64,000 nt of DNA from positions 620,001 through 684,000 of the forward strand of contig CAVQHY010000004.1 of assembly GCA_963712465.1 (NCBI GenBank). The letters run 5' to 3'. Each line of letters opens with the position of its first letter. The first letter of the stretch is position 1. The stretch is from CAVQHY01 sp963712465. Lineage in GTDB: Bacteria; Actinomycetota; Thermoleophilia; Gaiellales; Gaiellaceae. Shown in pieces: positions 35,181-43,359 of the stretch. Below the pieces are notes generated by a model. That model was not told where the DNA came from. It saw only the letters and a program-made list of their open reading frames with translations, and did not search any database. The position numbers and the translations under genes were made by a program.

Positions 35181-35611
35181 GCAAGGAGCGCTTCGACCGG
35201 GCGCGCGTCGCGCTGCTTGGGACGCTCCGCAAGGACGGCTCGCCGCGGATCAGTCCGGTAGAGCCGTACCTCACGCAGGGCCATCTCCTCTTCGGGGCGA
35301 TGTCGTGGTCGCTGAAGAAGCGCGACCTCCTACGGGATCCCCGTTGTGTGCTGCACAGCGCGATCTCTGACCCCGACAGCGGTGAGGGAGACCTCAAGCT
35401 GTACGGTCGCGCCACGGAGGCCGACGAGCAGATCCGGAACGGATGCCGGGAAGCCTGGTGGGCAACCAGACCGGCCGATGCCGCCTCGGTGTTCTCCCTT
35501 GACATCGACCAGGCGACGTTCATCAGCTGGGACACCGAACACGGCCAGATGACAGTCAGGCGATGGTGGCCGCCACTCGGCTACAGAGAAACCAGGCGCG
35601 ACTACCCGTAG
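35132..35611 (+). CDS. Pyridoxamine 5'-phosphate oxidase-fold protein
   Basis: The 159-aa protein has the split-barrel flavin fold: RVALLGTLRKDGSPRISPVE, LLFGAMSWSLKKRDLLRDPR, and GDLKLYGRATEADEQIRNGC. Such small proteins bind FMN, F420 or heme and reduce or sense diverse substrates; in actinobacteria F420 is possible. The N-terminal residues overlap the transposase remnant in another frame, so its original start may have been lost and ATG 35132 adopted. Confidence 0.8.
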   Translation: MVWRDLETAAPEIVRLGKERFDRARVALLGTLRKDGSPRISPVEPYLTQGHLLFGAMSWSLKKRDLLRDPRCVLHSAISDPDSGEGDLKLYGRATEADEQIRNGCREAWWATRPADAASVFSLDIDQATFISWDTEHGQMTVRRWWPPLGYRETRRDYP

Positions 35612-35831
35612 AACGACCAACCTAGGGTGCGATCTGCGCGCTCGCGGGACAGTGCCTGCAGCATCGAAGGGGACTCATGCCCCGATACCCCATCAAGCTC
35701 TAATCGCACCGCGCGCCCCGTCTCGCGCCACAATGCGCCACGCCTAGGCGGACGTCAGCGGAAAGCGTTTCTACCGCCCGCGGTAGATGAAGTGCCTGTA
35801 CCCAACGCGGTTTCCGCTTGAACCTACGGAA
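35612..35831. other. Non-coding segment left of the tRNA fragment
   Basis: No gene is supported. The last 70 nt or so resemble the sequence at about 39295-39364, which lies next to the intact tRNA-Arg(TCG). The repeat with the tRNA locus is therefore longer than the tRNA half itself. Confidence 0.5.
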
Positions 35832-35874
35832 TGGCCCCGGGAGGAGTCGAACCTCCGCCCGCAGATTCGAAGTC
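35832..35874 (-). repeat. Displaced 3' half of tRNA-Arg(TCG): attachment site
   Basis: These 43 nt are identical to 39365-39407, covering the discriminator, 3' acceptor strand, T-arm, variable region and anticodon loop of the intact tRNA-Arg(TCG). The 5' half of the tRNA is absent. This is the classic distal att site left when an element integrates into the 3' end of a tRNA gene. Confidence 0.85.
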
Positions 35875-35894
35875 CTCACGGCTACTGGCTGATA

Positions 35895-35940
35895 TGCAGG
35901 GACTTCGCCGGCGATTCAAAGTCCCGCGCCACGTCTCGCG
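35895..35940 (+). repeat. 46-nt direct repeat, copy 2
   Basis: It matches 34345-34390 at 41 of 46 positions. It lies 20 nt inside the left boundary of the tRNA-associated element. Confidence 0.7.
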
Positions 35941-35981
35941 GCTCACCAGGGTCATCCTGGGGCGCTGATACCTTGACGGGC

Positions 35982-36626
35982 GTGGAACCCAAGCTGACCC
36001 CCGACCAGATCCTCGGGCTCATCTCCGCAACGCCTGAGCAGGCCGTATTCGACTGGAAGGGCGACTTCAACGTGGCAGACCCGGACGCGAGGGGCGAGGT
36101 CGTCAAGGACATCGTCGCGGTCGCGAACGGAACCGCGTTCGCACACACCAACGGGTACATCGTCTACGGGGTGAACCCGCGCGACGCCAAGCGGCCGGTC
36201 GTGGGCGTCAAGACGCAGTGGGACGACGCGACGCTCCAGCAGTTCATGGCATCGAAGGTTGATCCCAAGGTCGTCTTCCTGCACTATCACGTGGAGTTCA
36301 CCGACGGCGCGGTCGTCGCCGTCACGCACGTCCCCCGGGCGCGAAGCCCGTTCCACGTCGTCCAGCAGGAGGTCGGGAATCTCCGGCAGGGGCAGGCGTT
36401 CATCCGCGACGGATCGTCAACCCGCCCGGTGATGCAGGCGGACTGGAAGCACCTCCTGTACGGACCAAAGAACGGCTACCTCCCGCAGGTGCTCGCTCAG
36501 CACGGCATGCTTGTGAAGGAGCAGGAGGTGCGGGTCGCGACGATGCGCGAGCTACGCGCTCAGGAGGACAAGATCAGGCGCGACATGGATGCGATTGCTG
36601 GCGTGTCGCTGTACTCCGGCCTGTAG
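35982..36626 (+). CDS. AlbA_2/Schlafen-type DNA-binding domain protein
   Basis: The 214-aa protein has the AlbA_2 pattern: an early acidic segment (AVFDWKGDFNVADPDARGEV), VVKDIVAVANGTAFAHTNGY, then IVYGVNPRDAKRPVVGV and a late RQGQAFIRDGSSTRPVMQAD. These domains occur in mobile-element and regulatory proteins and are thought to bind nucleic acid or nucleotides. A helical tail follows. It starts at a GTG with GATACC 9 nt before it, so it may be leaderless. It is the first gene inside the tRNA-associated element. Confidence 0.8.
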   Translation: MEPKLTPDQILGLISATPEQAVFDWKGDFNVADPDARGEVVKDIVAVANGTAFAHTNGYIVYGVNPRDAKRPVVGVKTQWDDATLQQFMASKVDPKVVFLHYHVEFTDGAVVAVTHVPRARSPFHVVQQEVGNLRQGQAFIRDGSSTRPVMQADWKHLLYGPKNGYLPQVLAQHGMLVKEQEVRVATMRELRAQEDKIRRDMDAIAGVSLYSGL

Positions 36627-36714
36627 CGCGACCTGACGGCCGCGCGGGCGACGTCCTCGGGGGGTCAACGCTCATCGGGGCGTCTCGTCTACCGATTGCG
36701 GGCCGCGACGCTTG

Positions 36715-36921
36715 TCACCGCAACAGCCCCCAGCCGATGTTGAACAGCTCGACGGCAACGGCTGCGAACAGCCCGGCGAGGACGATGGCGACGGCGAGCG
36801 CTGCCCACGCGACCAGCACGACCGCCACCAGCTCAAGCGCGTCCAGCGCGTGCAAGGCGCCTCGGGATAAGGGGGGCTCGAAACCTAACCGGGGGTCGTC
36901 GTCGTGGGGGTCGACGCTCAC
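36715..36921 (-). CDS. Small two-TM membrane protein (paralog 2)
   Basis: The 68-aa product from GTG 36921 (GAAAGG upstream) reads MSVDPHDDDPRLGFEPPLSR, then two hydrophobic helices ending AVELFNIGWGLLR. It is the shorter paralog of the protein at 34444-34701 and lies in the same orientation. Function unknown; a toxin-like or channel-like small membrane protein is possible but not shown. Confidence 0.65.
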   Translation of the reverse strand: MSVDPHDDDPRLGFEPPLSRGALHALDALELVAVVLVAWAALAVAIVLAGLFAAVAVELFNIGWGLLR

Positions 36922-36969
36922 CGAGGCCTTTCGTATCCGACTGCTCGTTCGGGCAGACAGTACTCGACG

Positions 36970-37098
36970 CTACACGTACGTACGGATATCAACGTCCGGG
37001 CGGGGGCGCAGGAGCGCCTCGGCTGCTAGGGCGGCTCCGTCCTCGTAGCCGATGCCGAGCTGCTCGGATACGACCTCGGCTAGATCTTCTCCTTGCAT
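36970..37098 (-). CDS. 42-aa small protein overlapping the hydrolase end
   Basis: The frame starts at an ATG inside the last codons of the hydrolase gene (37080) and reads MQGEDLAEVVSEQLGIGYED, ending RPRPDVDIRTYV. A decayed copy of the same sequence (RRPPPDVDLRTYA in one minus frame) lies near 34800 upstream of membrane paralog 1. The conservation between the two copies suggests it was coding. No family is recognised. Confidence 0.45.
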   Translation of the reverse strand: MQGEDLAEVVSEQLGIGYEDGAALAAEALLRPRPDVDIRTYV

Positions 37099-37892
37099 GC
37101 GGTGACCTCCCGCAAGAATGGGCGGACAGCCTCCGCAAGCTCGTACGGGTGGTCGTGATACGCCGCGTGCGTGCCCGGCGTGGTGGCGACCTCCACGCCC
37201 AAGCGCTTGCCGAGCCGGCCCGTGATCTCGGGGGAGAATGGGAGGCCGTCCTCGCTCACGAGCAGGCTCACTGGTGCTGAGAGCGCGGCCAACGTTTCCT
37301 CGTCGGGCAGGTACAGCTCGTAGCTCCCGAGCTCGACCTCGAACAACGTGCTGGCGGTGGCGCGCAGCCGCTCGCGAAGCGCGGGCGTCAGCCGGTTCCA
37401 GCCGTCGTCTCCCGCCACGTAGCACCAGAAGCGCTCAACCGCGGCAGGCGGCCCGCCTCTCTCCATTGCCTCCTGGACAAGCGCCCGCAGCGGGGCTCGC
37501 ACCGCAGCGAAATCGACCAGCGCGTACAGCCCCGGCTCGTGCAGGATCGCGCCGCGCACCCATGCCGGGTGACGGACCACCAGACACAGCGCGAAGGTCC
37601 CGCCGCTGCTTGTCCCGAACACAGCTGCGGGACCCGTTTCGAGCGCCTCAAGTAGCGCTGCCGCGTCGTCGGCCTGCTCCTCCGGCGACGTCGTCTGCCA
37701 GCCGGCCGGAACGGGACTGCGACCGTTCCCGCGCCGGTCATAGCTGACGACCGTGAACTCGTCGGCGAGTAGGTCGGCGAATGCGTCGAAGTGGCCGCCG
37801 TCGCCTGTTGCTCCCATGATCAGCAGGACCGGTGGCCCCATGCCCCGGACCTCGAAATAGAACTCGGCCCCGTTGACAGTCACTCTCGACAT
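37080..37892 (-). CDS. Alpha/beta hydrolase (third, distinct)
   Basis: The 270-aa protein has the oxyanion region VLLIMGATGDGGHFDAFADL, YDRRGNGRSPVPAGW, the nucleophile elbow AVFGTSSGGTFALCL (Gly-x-Ser-x-Gly), SLLVSEDGLPFSPE with the acid and the catalytic His in TPGTHAAYHDHPYEL. It is not a close relative of the two paralogs at 30-32 kb. It lies inside the tRNA-associated element between the broken integrase and the small membrane gene and was probably carried in as cargo. Confidence 0.85.
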   Translation of the reverse strand: MSRVTVNGAEFYFEVRGMGPPVLLIMGATGDGGHFDAFADLLADEFTVVSYDRRGNGRSPVPAGWQTTSPEEQADDAAALLEALETGPAAVFGTSSGGTFALCLVVRHPAWVRGAILHEPGLYALVDFAAVRAPLRALVQEAMERGGPPAAVERFWCYVAGDDGWNRLTPALRERLRATASTLFEVELGSYELYLPDEETLAALSAPVSLLVSEDGLPFSPEITGRLGKRLGVEVATTPGTHAAYHDHPYELAEAVRPFLREVTACKEKI

Positions 37893-37998
37893 CTGCGCAG
37901 TCCCGATCGCCTGCCAGCGAATCTTCTCTCCCGATCCACACCAGCGCAAATTCCGAGGACGGTCGGTGGGCTCGCAAGCGGCATTACGACCCACGGCT

Positions 37999-38452
37999 TC
38001 ATCCGCTTCTTGCTAGCACCGCGTTCGTCGTTGCCTTCGCCAGGTAGCTGTCGACAAGCTCGGCGGCCTCGGTTTCGTTCCCGGGCATCAGGTGCCCGTA
38101 CAGGTCGAACGTGGTTGTGATGCTGGCGTGCCCTAGGTACGCGCTGCGACTTCGCGTTCACCCCGGCGGCGATCATCAGGCTTGCGAACGTGTGCCGGCA
38201 CTCGTGCAAGCCGATCGGATTCAGGCCGGCGCGTTTCCAGTCGGTGCGGGCGCGCCGGCAGACGCTTGTCGCCTCGCACGGCACATCTCGGGTGGTGCCG
38301 AACACCAACCCCGAGTACCGGCTGGTGATGATCCGGTGCTCGGTCAGGGCGTCGCGTAGCGCGCCGGCGTAGACGAGCGGGTAGCCGAGGTCGAAACCGC
38401 GCTTGCGCTGTCCGAGATCGAACCCGGCGAGGCGCTTGCGAGCATCGCTGCA
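37999..38452 (-). pseudogene. Tyrosine recombinase (integrase), C-terminal remnant with a 2-nt deletion
   Basis: Minus-strand frames encode the catalytic end of a phage-type integrase: SGLVFGTTRDVPCEATSV, GLHECRHTFASLMIAAGVN (His-x-x-Arg), LGHASITTTFDLYGHL (with the nucleophilic Tyr) and a tail through YLAKATTNAVLARSG. Near 38138 the frame changes; a lost TA dinucleotide (GTATAC to GTAC) would explain it. The N-terminal and core-binding domains and the first catalytic Arg are missing. With the att repeats at both ends of 35832-39407 it identifies a dead integrative element. Confidence 0.8.
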
Positions 38453-38599
38453 CTACGCGGCGAGGAGCGCGCGGCACAGCAAGAACTCGAACGTTCCCGA
38501 CGTGTCCGTGAGGGTGTCCGTCAGCGTGCCCGCGAGGTAGCCGTAGCGCTCAAGGAGGGGCGCGAGGCCGAGGCAGCCGAGGCCGTTCGAGTTGCCCGG

Positions 38600-38935
38600 G
38601 TGCATCAGGCGCACGCCACTGCGGCCCTTGGCGCTGCGGATCAGCTTGTCGCCGACGCCGAGGAGACCGCGCAGAAGGTGAGCCGCGCGCCGCTCGATGA
38701 ACGGCTGCTCAGCGACAAGGAGCGGGCTGTCCTTGACGTGCAGCGCCAGCAGAACCGCGAGGTCAAGGGCTGGGCGTTCAGTCAGAACTCGTACGTGGCG
38801 CTGGAGACGATCAAGTCGACGCACCCTGAGATCTACGCGGAGGGCGTCGCGCGCCTCAAGCGCAAGGCCTCCGAGCAGAAGCAGAAGGCCGACGAGATCC
38901 GCGAAGAACGCCTCAGCTGGCAAGACCTGAAGTGA
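38600..38935 (+). CDS. Charged coiled-coil protein of the element
   Basis: From GTG 38600 the 111-aa product has AEETAQKVSRAPLDERLLSD, GWAFSQNSYVALETIKSTHP and ARLKRKASEQKQKADEIREE, mostly helix. The same frame is open and Glu/Arg-rich back to about 38360 but contains no standard start there, so the gene may have lost its original 5' end when the integrase was damaged. Its TGA overlaps the GTG of the next gene (GTGA), indicating coupling. No family recognised. Confidence 0.55.
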   Translation: MHQAHATAALGAADQLVADAEETAQKVSRAPLDERLLSDKERAVLDVQRQQNREVKGWAFSQNSYVALETIKSTHPEIYAEGVARLKRKASEQKQKADEIREERLSWQDLK

Positions 38936-39222
38936 GCCGCCGCAGGCTGCCAGTTCCCCCCGAGGAGCGGGTGCCCGGGTACGGCGTGATCGCGCAGCCC
39001 GACATGACCATCGAGCCGTCGGTCAACCCGTGGCAAGTCCACTGGGATCTGCTTGGCGCCGAGGATCGCGAAACGCTCCGTCTGATTGCGCTGAGAGTCA
39101 GCCTTGGGCGCACCTACCGCGAGGTCGCCGCGGAGCTTGCCATGACCGAGGGCGAGGTCTTCCGTCGGATGCGCGACCTGCGCCGAGCGGTGCGGGCGAA
39201 CATCGACGCCGCCGGCTCGTAG
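38932..39222 (+). CDS. Sigma-like HTH protein of the element
   Basis: The 96-aa product overlaps the previous gene by the GTGA stop/start. It contains AEDRETLRLIALRVSLGRTY followed by REVAAELAMTEGEVFRRM, a sigma-70 region 4-like helix-turn-helix. It probably binds DNA and may regulate the element or package its DNA (small terminase-type proteins look similar). It ends 143 nt before the tRNA-Arg gene. Confidence 0.65.
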   Translation: MSRRRLPVPPEERVPGYGVIAQPDMTIEPSVNPWQVHWDLLGAEDRETLRLIALRVSLGRTYREVAAELAMTEGEVFRRMRDLRRAVRANIDAAGS

Positions 39223-39364
39223 CCGCGGCAATCCCCGCGGCAATCCCGCGGCAATCTTACCCCTGTTCGGGCGGTGTCAGGCGGTGCCAGGCGGAAGCCG
39301 CTTCCTACTGCCCGGCGGTAGAAAGTCCCTGCACCCACCCGGCTTCCGGCTTGCCTAAAGGGGA

Positions 39365-39436
39365 TGGCCCCGGGAGGAGTCGAACCTCCGCCCGCAGATT
39401 CGAAGTCTGCCGCTCTATCCACTGAGCTACGGGGCC
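39365..39436 (-). tRNA. tRNA-Arg (anticodon TCG), integration target
   Basis: Complete cloverleaf on the minus strand: acceptor GGCCCCG/CGGGGCC with discriminator A, D-arm GCTCAGTGGATAGAGC, anticodon loop CTTCGAA (TCG), T-loop TTCGACT. No CCA is encoded. Its 3' half is duplicated at 35832-35874. Confidence 0.95.
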
Positions 39437-39485
39437 GCGCTGCCAGTCTAGCCCGGTCGAATCGCGCGCTATCGTCCGGGGAGAC

Positions 39486-39569
39486 GCGGGCGTGGCGGAA
39501 CTGGGAGACGCGGCGGGTTTAGGTCCCGCTGGGCTAGCGCCCTTGGAGGTTCGAGTCCTCTCGCCCGCA
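39486..39569 (+). tRNA. tRNA-Leu (anticodon TAG)
   Basis: Acceptor GCGGGCG/CGCCCGC with discriminator A, long variable arm (GGGCTAGCGCCC region), anticodon loop TTTAGGT (TAG), T-loop TTCGAGT. The long class II variable arm identifies leucine. A TATCGT at 39470-39475 may be its -10 box. Confidence 0.95.
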
Positions 39570-39619
39570 CTGCCGCGACACCGTCCGTTGGACTGGAACG
39601 GGACCCGGAAGCCCTCTGA

Positions 39620-39625
39620 CACAAT
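39620..39625 (+). promoter_or_regulatory. -10 hexamer CACAAT for tig
   Basis: It ends 9 nt before the GTG at 39635. There is no ribosome-binding site in the intervening bases. Confidence 0.4.
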
Positions 39626-39634
39626 GGGCGTCCC

Positions 39635-40987
39635 GTGAAGACCAAGGTCGAAGAGCTGCCCGAGAGCCGCGTGCGCCTCGAGGTCGAGGTGCCGGAGCAC
39701 GACGTGCGGCACGCCTTGGAGCACGCGGCGGGGGATCTCGCCGGCTCGATCAAGATTCCCGGCTTTCGCAAGGGCAAGGTGCCCGTCCCCGTGGTGATGG
39801 CGCGTGTCGGCCGGCAGGCGGTGTGGGAGGAGGCGTTCCGCGGTCACGTGGACGGCTGGTTCTGGAACGCCGCCTCGACGTCGGGCGTCCGGCCGGTCGG
39901 CAACCCCGAGGTCGCCTACGAGGCGGTCCCGGGCGAGGGGGAGCCCTTCACGTTCACGGCCACGGTCCCCGTCATGCCGAAGCCGGAGATCGCCGACTGG
40001 ACGCAGCTCGAGGTCGGCGCCGCCGAGCCTGACGTGCCCGCCGAGCTCGTCGACGCGGAGGTCGACCGCCTGCGCACCACGGTCGCCGAGCTCGTACCCG
40101 TGACCGACCGGCCCGTGCTCGAGGGCGACACGCTCGTCCTCGACCTCGCGTTCGACGAGGACAGCGTCCAGCGCGACTACGTGGTCGAGACCGGCGACGA
40201 GCGCCTCGTCGACGAGATCGACGAGGCGCTGATCGGCATGTCCGCCGGCGAGACGAAGAGGGTGACGTTCGAGGTTGCCGACGGCTCGTCGAGCGAGGTC
40301 GACGTCACCGTCAAGGAGATCAAGGAGAAGGTCCTGCCCGCTGCCGACGACGAGCTCGCAAGGGCGGCGAGCGAGTTCGAGACGCTCGCCGAGGTTCGTG
40401 CGGACATCGAGGCCCAGCTGCGCGAGCAGCTGGAGGCCGAGCTCGACACGCGGTTTCGCGAGGACGCGGTCGACGCGCTCGCGGCGGCGTCGACGATCGA
40501 GGGCATCGAGCCGCTCGTGGAGCGCCGCACGCAGGAACTCGTTGGCGGGCTCGTGCGCTCGCTCGAGCGGCGGGGCATCTCCGCCGACGTCTATCTCACT
40601 GCGACCGGCCAGACGGAGGAGCAGATCGTCGGGCGTCTGGGCGCCGAGGCAGAGCGGGCGGTGAAGCGCGAGCTCGTGCTCGAGGCCGTGGCCGAACAGG
40701 CGGGCATCGAGGTCGGCGACGACGAGATCGAGTCGCTCATTCGCGACCAGGCCGCGGAAGCCGGCGAAAATCCCGACGAGGCCGTGAGCACGATCCGAGA
40801 GCGCGGCGCCTGGGAGGCGATCCGCGACGACGTGCGGCTGCGCCGCGCCGTCGACGAGGTCGCCGGCGGCGTCAAGCGGATCCCGCTCGACCTGGCCAAC
40901 GCACGCGAGAAGCTCTGGACACCCGAGAAGGAGAAGGGCGGTACGAAGATGAACATCTGGACTCCGGGAAGCGGGGAGGATCGATGA
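39635..40987 (+). CDS. tig: Trigger factor, ribosome-associated chaperone and peptidyl-prolyl isomerase
   Basis: The 450-aa protein has the N-terminal ribosome-binding domain with the signature IKIPGFRKGKVPVPVVMARV (about residues 38-57; usual form GFRKGKxP), a PPIase domain (about 150-240, with LEGDTLVLDLAF and ALIGMSAGETKRVTFEVAD) and a long helical C-terminal chaperone domain. It starts at a GTG with a -10 box directly upstream. Its TGA overlaps the ATG of clpP (ATGA), giving the usual tig-clpP-clpX order. Confidence 0.95.
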   Translation: MKTKVEELPESRVRLEVEVPEHDVRHALEHAAGDLAGSIKIPGFRKGKVPVPVVMARVGRQAVWEEAFRGHVDGWFWNAASTSGVRPVGNPEVAYEAVPGEGEPFTFTATVPVMPKPEIADWTQLEVGAAEPDVPAELVDAEVDRLRTTVAELVPVTDRPVLEGDTLVLDLAFDEDSVQRDYVVETGDERLVDEIDEALIGMSAGETKRVTFEVADGSSSEVDVTVKEIKEKVLPAADDELARAASEFETLAEVRADIEAQLREQLEAELDTRFREDAVDALAAASTIEGIEPLVERRTQELVGGLVRSLERRGISADVYLTATGQTEEQIVGRLGAEAERAVKRELVLEAVAEQAGIEVGDDEIESLIRDQAAEAGENPDEAVSTIRERGAWEAIRDDVRLRRAVDEVAGGVKRIPLDLANAREKLWTPEKEKGGTKMNIWTPGSGEDR

Positions 40988-41568
40988 GTCCGTTGATTCC
41001 GATGGTGGTCGAGCAGACGTCGCGAGGCGAGCGCGCCTTCGACATCTACTCGCGCCTGCTGAACGAGCGGATCATCTTCCTCGGGACCCCGGTCGACGAC
41101 CAGATTGCCAACCTGATCGTCGCGCAGCTGATCCACCTCGAGTCGGAAGACCCCGACAAGGACATCTCCATCTACATCAACTCGCCAGGCGGCTCCGTCT
41201 ACGCGGGGCTTGCCATCTACGACACGATGCAGTACATCAAGTGCGAGGTGCAGACGATCTGCGTCGGGATCGCAATGTCGATGGGGGCGCTGCTGCTCGC
41301 CGGGGGGACGAAAGGGAAGCGGATGGCGCTGCCGAACTCGAAGATCCTGATCCACCAGGTCTCGGCTGGCTTCCAGGGGCAGGCGACCGACATCGAGATC
41401 CAGGCGCGCGAGACCCTGGGGCTCAAGCGTCTGCTCGAGGAGATCATCGCCAAGCACACGGAGCAGGAGCTCGAGAAGGTCTCGAAGGACATGGAGCGCG
41501 ACTACTTCATGACCGCCGAAGAGGCCCAGGAGTATGGGATCATCGACAACGTCGTGGCACACCGGTAG
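40984..41568 (+). CDS. clpP: ATP-dependent Clp protease proteolytic subunit
   Basis: The 194-aa serine peptidase forms the 14-mer barrel that degrades substrates fed by ClpX or ClpC. Visible are YINSPGGSVYAGLAIYDTM, the nucleophile Ser in GIAMSMGALLLAGG (about residue 98), the catalytic His in MALPNSKILIHQ (about 122) and the Asp region RDYFMTAEEAQEYGIID. The ATG overlaps the tig stop. A short processed N-terminus (SPLIPMVVEQTSRGERAFD) is typical. Confidence 0.96.
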   Translation: MSPLIPMVVEQTSRGERAFDIYSRLLNERIIFLGTPVDDQIANLIVAQLIHLESEDPDKDISIYINSPGGSVYAGLAIYDTMQYIKCEVQTICVGIAMSMGALLLAGGTKGKRMALPNSKILIHQVSAGFQGQATDIEIQARETLGLKRLLEEIIAKHTEQELEKVSKDMERDYFMTAEEAQEYGIIDNVVAHR

Positions 41569-41604
41569 GCAAACCGCGAGAATCGCGCTACAAGGTAAGG
41601 AGAC

Positions 41605-42879
41605 ATGGCCCGAGCGACCGACGGTAACGAGCAGCTGCTCTGCAGCTTCTGCGGGAAGAGCCAGCGGCAGGTCAAGAAGCTGATCGCCGGTCCCGGCGTC
41701 TACATCTGCGACGAGTGCATCGATCTCTGTAACGAGATCATCGACGAGGAGCTCACCGCTCCTGCCCAGCTCGACCTCGACAACCTGCCGCGGCCAAAGG
41801 AGATCTACTCCGTTCTGAACGACTACGTCGTCGGGCAGGAGGAGGCGAAGCGCGCGCTCTCGGTCGCCGTCTACAACCACTACAAGCGCGTGCGCATGAC
41901 GACGTCCGACGGCGAGGTCGAGCTGCAGAAGTCGAACATCCTCCTGCTCGGCCCGACCGGGTGCGGCAAGACGCTCCTGGCGCAGACGCTCGCGCGGATC
42001 CTGAACGTCCCGTTCGCGATCGCCGACGCGACCGCGCTCACCGAGGCCGGGTACGTCGGCGAGGACGTCGAGAACATCCTGCTCAAGCTGATCCAGGCCG
42101 CCGACTTCGACGTCAAGAAGGCCGAGACGGGGATCATCTACATCGACGAGGTCGACAAGATCGCGCGCAAGGCGGACAACCCGTCGATCACGCGCGACGT
42201 GTCGGGCGAGGGCGTCCAGCAGGCGCTGCTGAAGATCCTCGAGGGGACCGTGGCGTCGGTGCCGCCGCAGGGCGGGCGCAAGCACCCGCACCAGGAGTTC
42301 CTCTCGATCGACACGACGAACGTCCTGTTCATCTGTGGCGGCGCGTTCGCCGGGCTCGAGAAGATCATCGCGAAGCGGACCGGGAAGAACCAGGTCGGCT
42401 TCGGCGCCGAGGTGCAGTCGCGCCGCTCGGTCGAGAACGCCGAGCTCCTCTCGAAGGTGATGCCCGAGGACCTGCTCGCGTACGGTCTCATCCCCGAGTT
42501 CATCGGCCGCCTTCCGGTCGTGTCCGCCGTACACCAGCTCACCCGCGAGGACCTTGTCCAGATCCTGCTCGAGCCGAAGAACGCGCTCGTCAAGCAGTAC
42601 CAGCGCTTCTTCAGCTACGACGACGTCGAGCTCGTCTTCACCGACGACGCTCTCTGGTCGATCTCCGACAAGGCGCTCGAGCGCGAGACCGGCGCCCGCG
42701 GCCTGCGCTCGATCATCGAGCACGCGCTCCTCGACGTCATGTTCGAGCTGCCGTCGCGCAAGGACGTCGGCAAGTGCGTGATCACCAAGGAGACGATCGA
42801 GCGCGACCTTCGCCCGACGCTCGTGGCCGAGGGCGGCCGCTCCCTCCCGCTCGAGGAGCTCGAAGAGGAATCTGCGTAG
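41605..42879 (+). CDS. clpX: ATP-dependent Clp protease ATP-binding subunit ClpX
   Basis: The 424-aa AAA+ unfoldase has an N-terminal C4 zinc-binding domain (CSFCGKSQRQVKKLIAGPG with CDEC later), Walker A GPTGCGKT, Walker B IYIDEVDKI, the pore loop GYVGED and the RKH loop region near GGRKHPHQEF, the IGF-type loop for ClpP docking in KNQVGFGAE and the sensor-2 GARGLRSIIE. AAGGAG lies upstream of the ATG, 36 nt after clpP. Confidence 0.97.
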   Translation: MARATDGNEQLLCSFCGKSQRQVKKLIAGPGVYICDECIDLCNEIIDEELTAPAQLDLDNLPRPKEIYSVLNDYVVGQEEAKRALSVAVYNHYKRVRMTTSDGEVELQKSNILLLGPTGCGKTLLAQTLARILNVPFAIADATALTEAGYVGEDVENILLKLIQAADFDVKKAETGIIYIDEVDKIARKADNPSITRDVSGEGVQQALLKILEGTVASVPPQGGRKHPHQEFLSIDTTNVLFICGGAFAGLEKIIAKRTGKNQVGFGAEVQSRRSVENAELLSKVMPEDLLAYGLIPEFIGRLPVVSAVHQLTREDLVQILLEPKNALVKQYQRFFSYDDVELVFTDDALWSISDKALERETGARGLRSIIEHALLDVMFELPSRKDVGKCVITKETIERDLRPTLVAEGGRSLPLEELEEESA

Positions 42880-42888
42880 GTTCCGCGC

Positions 42889-43359
42889 CTACGCTTCGCG
42901 GTCCCAGTAGCCGACGCCGCTCTCCCGGCGGAAGAGCCCGTCGTCGGCGCCCTCGCCGGCCCCGAAGATGCCGATCTTCTCGCCGTCGGGGTACACGGCG
43001 ACCGAGGGGTCCTGCTTCGTCGAGAGCATCAGCACCCGGACCGTGGCGTCTGTGGTGTTCGTGACCTTGTGAGCGCCCTCGGGCCCGGGCGGGAAGCACA
43101 CGATGTCGCCGCGCTCCAGGACGTCCTCGCCGGCGGCGCGGCGTAGCGTCGGCCGCCCGTCGAGGACGACGAGCCACTCCTCACGCGGATACTCGTAGTG
43201 GTAGGGGCAGATGCTCTGCCCGGCCGGGAGCTCGTAGACCGATCCGCCGAGCATCACCGCTCCGATCTGCGGCCCGAACCGCGCCATGCCCGACCGGTAC
43301 CCCTCGGGGTCGGTGTCGTCGTAGGCGACCTCGGCGGTGAAGAGGTTGAACGAGCCCAT
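42889..43359 (-). CDS. Cupin domain protein
   Basis: The 156-aa single-domain cupin has the two motifs of the barrel: PYHYEYPREEWLVVLDGRP (metal ligands His and Glu) and ERGDIVCFPPGPEGAHKVTN (second His). It may be an isomerase, dioxygenase or sensor; the substrate is unknown. Its ATG overlaps the stop of the cyclase gene upstream (TGATG), so they are translated as a pair. It is convergent with clpX, 9 nt apart. Confidence 0.85.
   Translation of the reverse strand: MGSFNLFTAEVAYDDTDPEGYRSGMARFGPQIGAVMLGGSVYELPAGQSICPYHYEYPREEWLVVLDGRPTLRRAAGEDVLERGDIVCFPPGPEGAHKVTNTTDATVRVLMLSTKQDPSVAVYPDGEKIGIFGAGEGADDGLFRRESGVGYWDREA

Noticed and set aside
40591..42723. 710-codon minus-strand frame opposite tig-clpP-clpX
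   Set aside because: It covers three well-conserved plus-strand genes and has only Leu/Asp/Val/Arg-rich low-complexity sequence.
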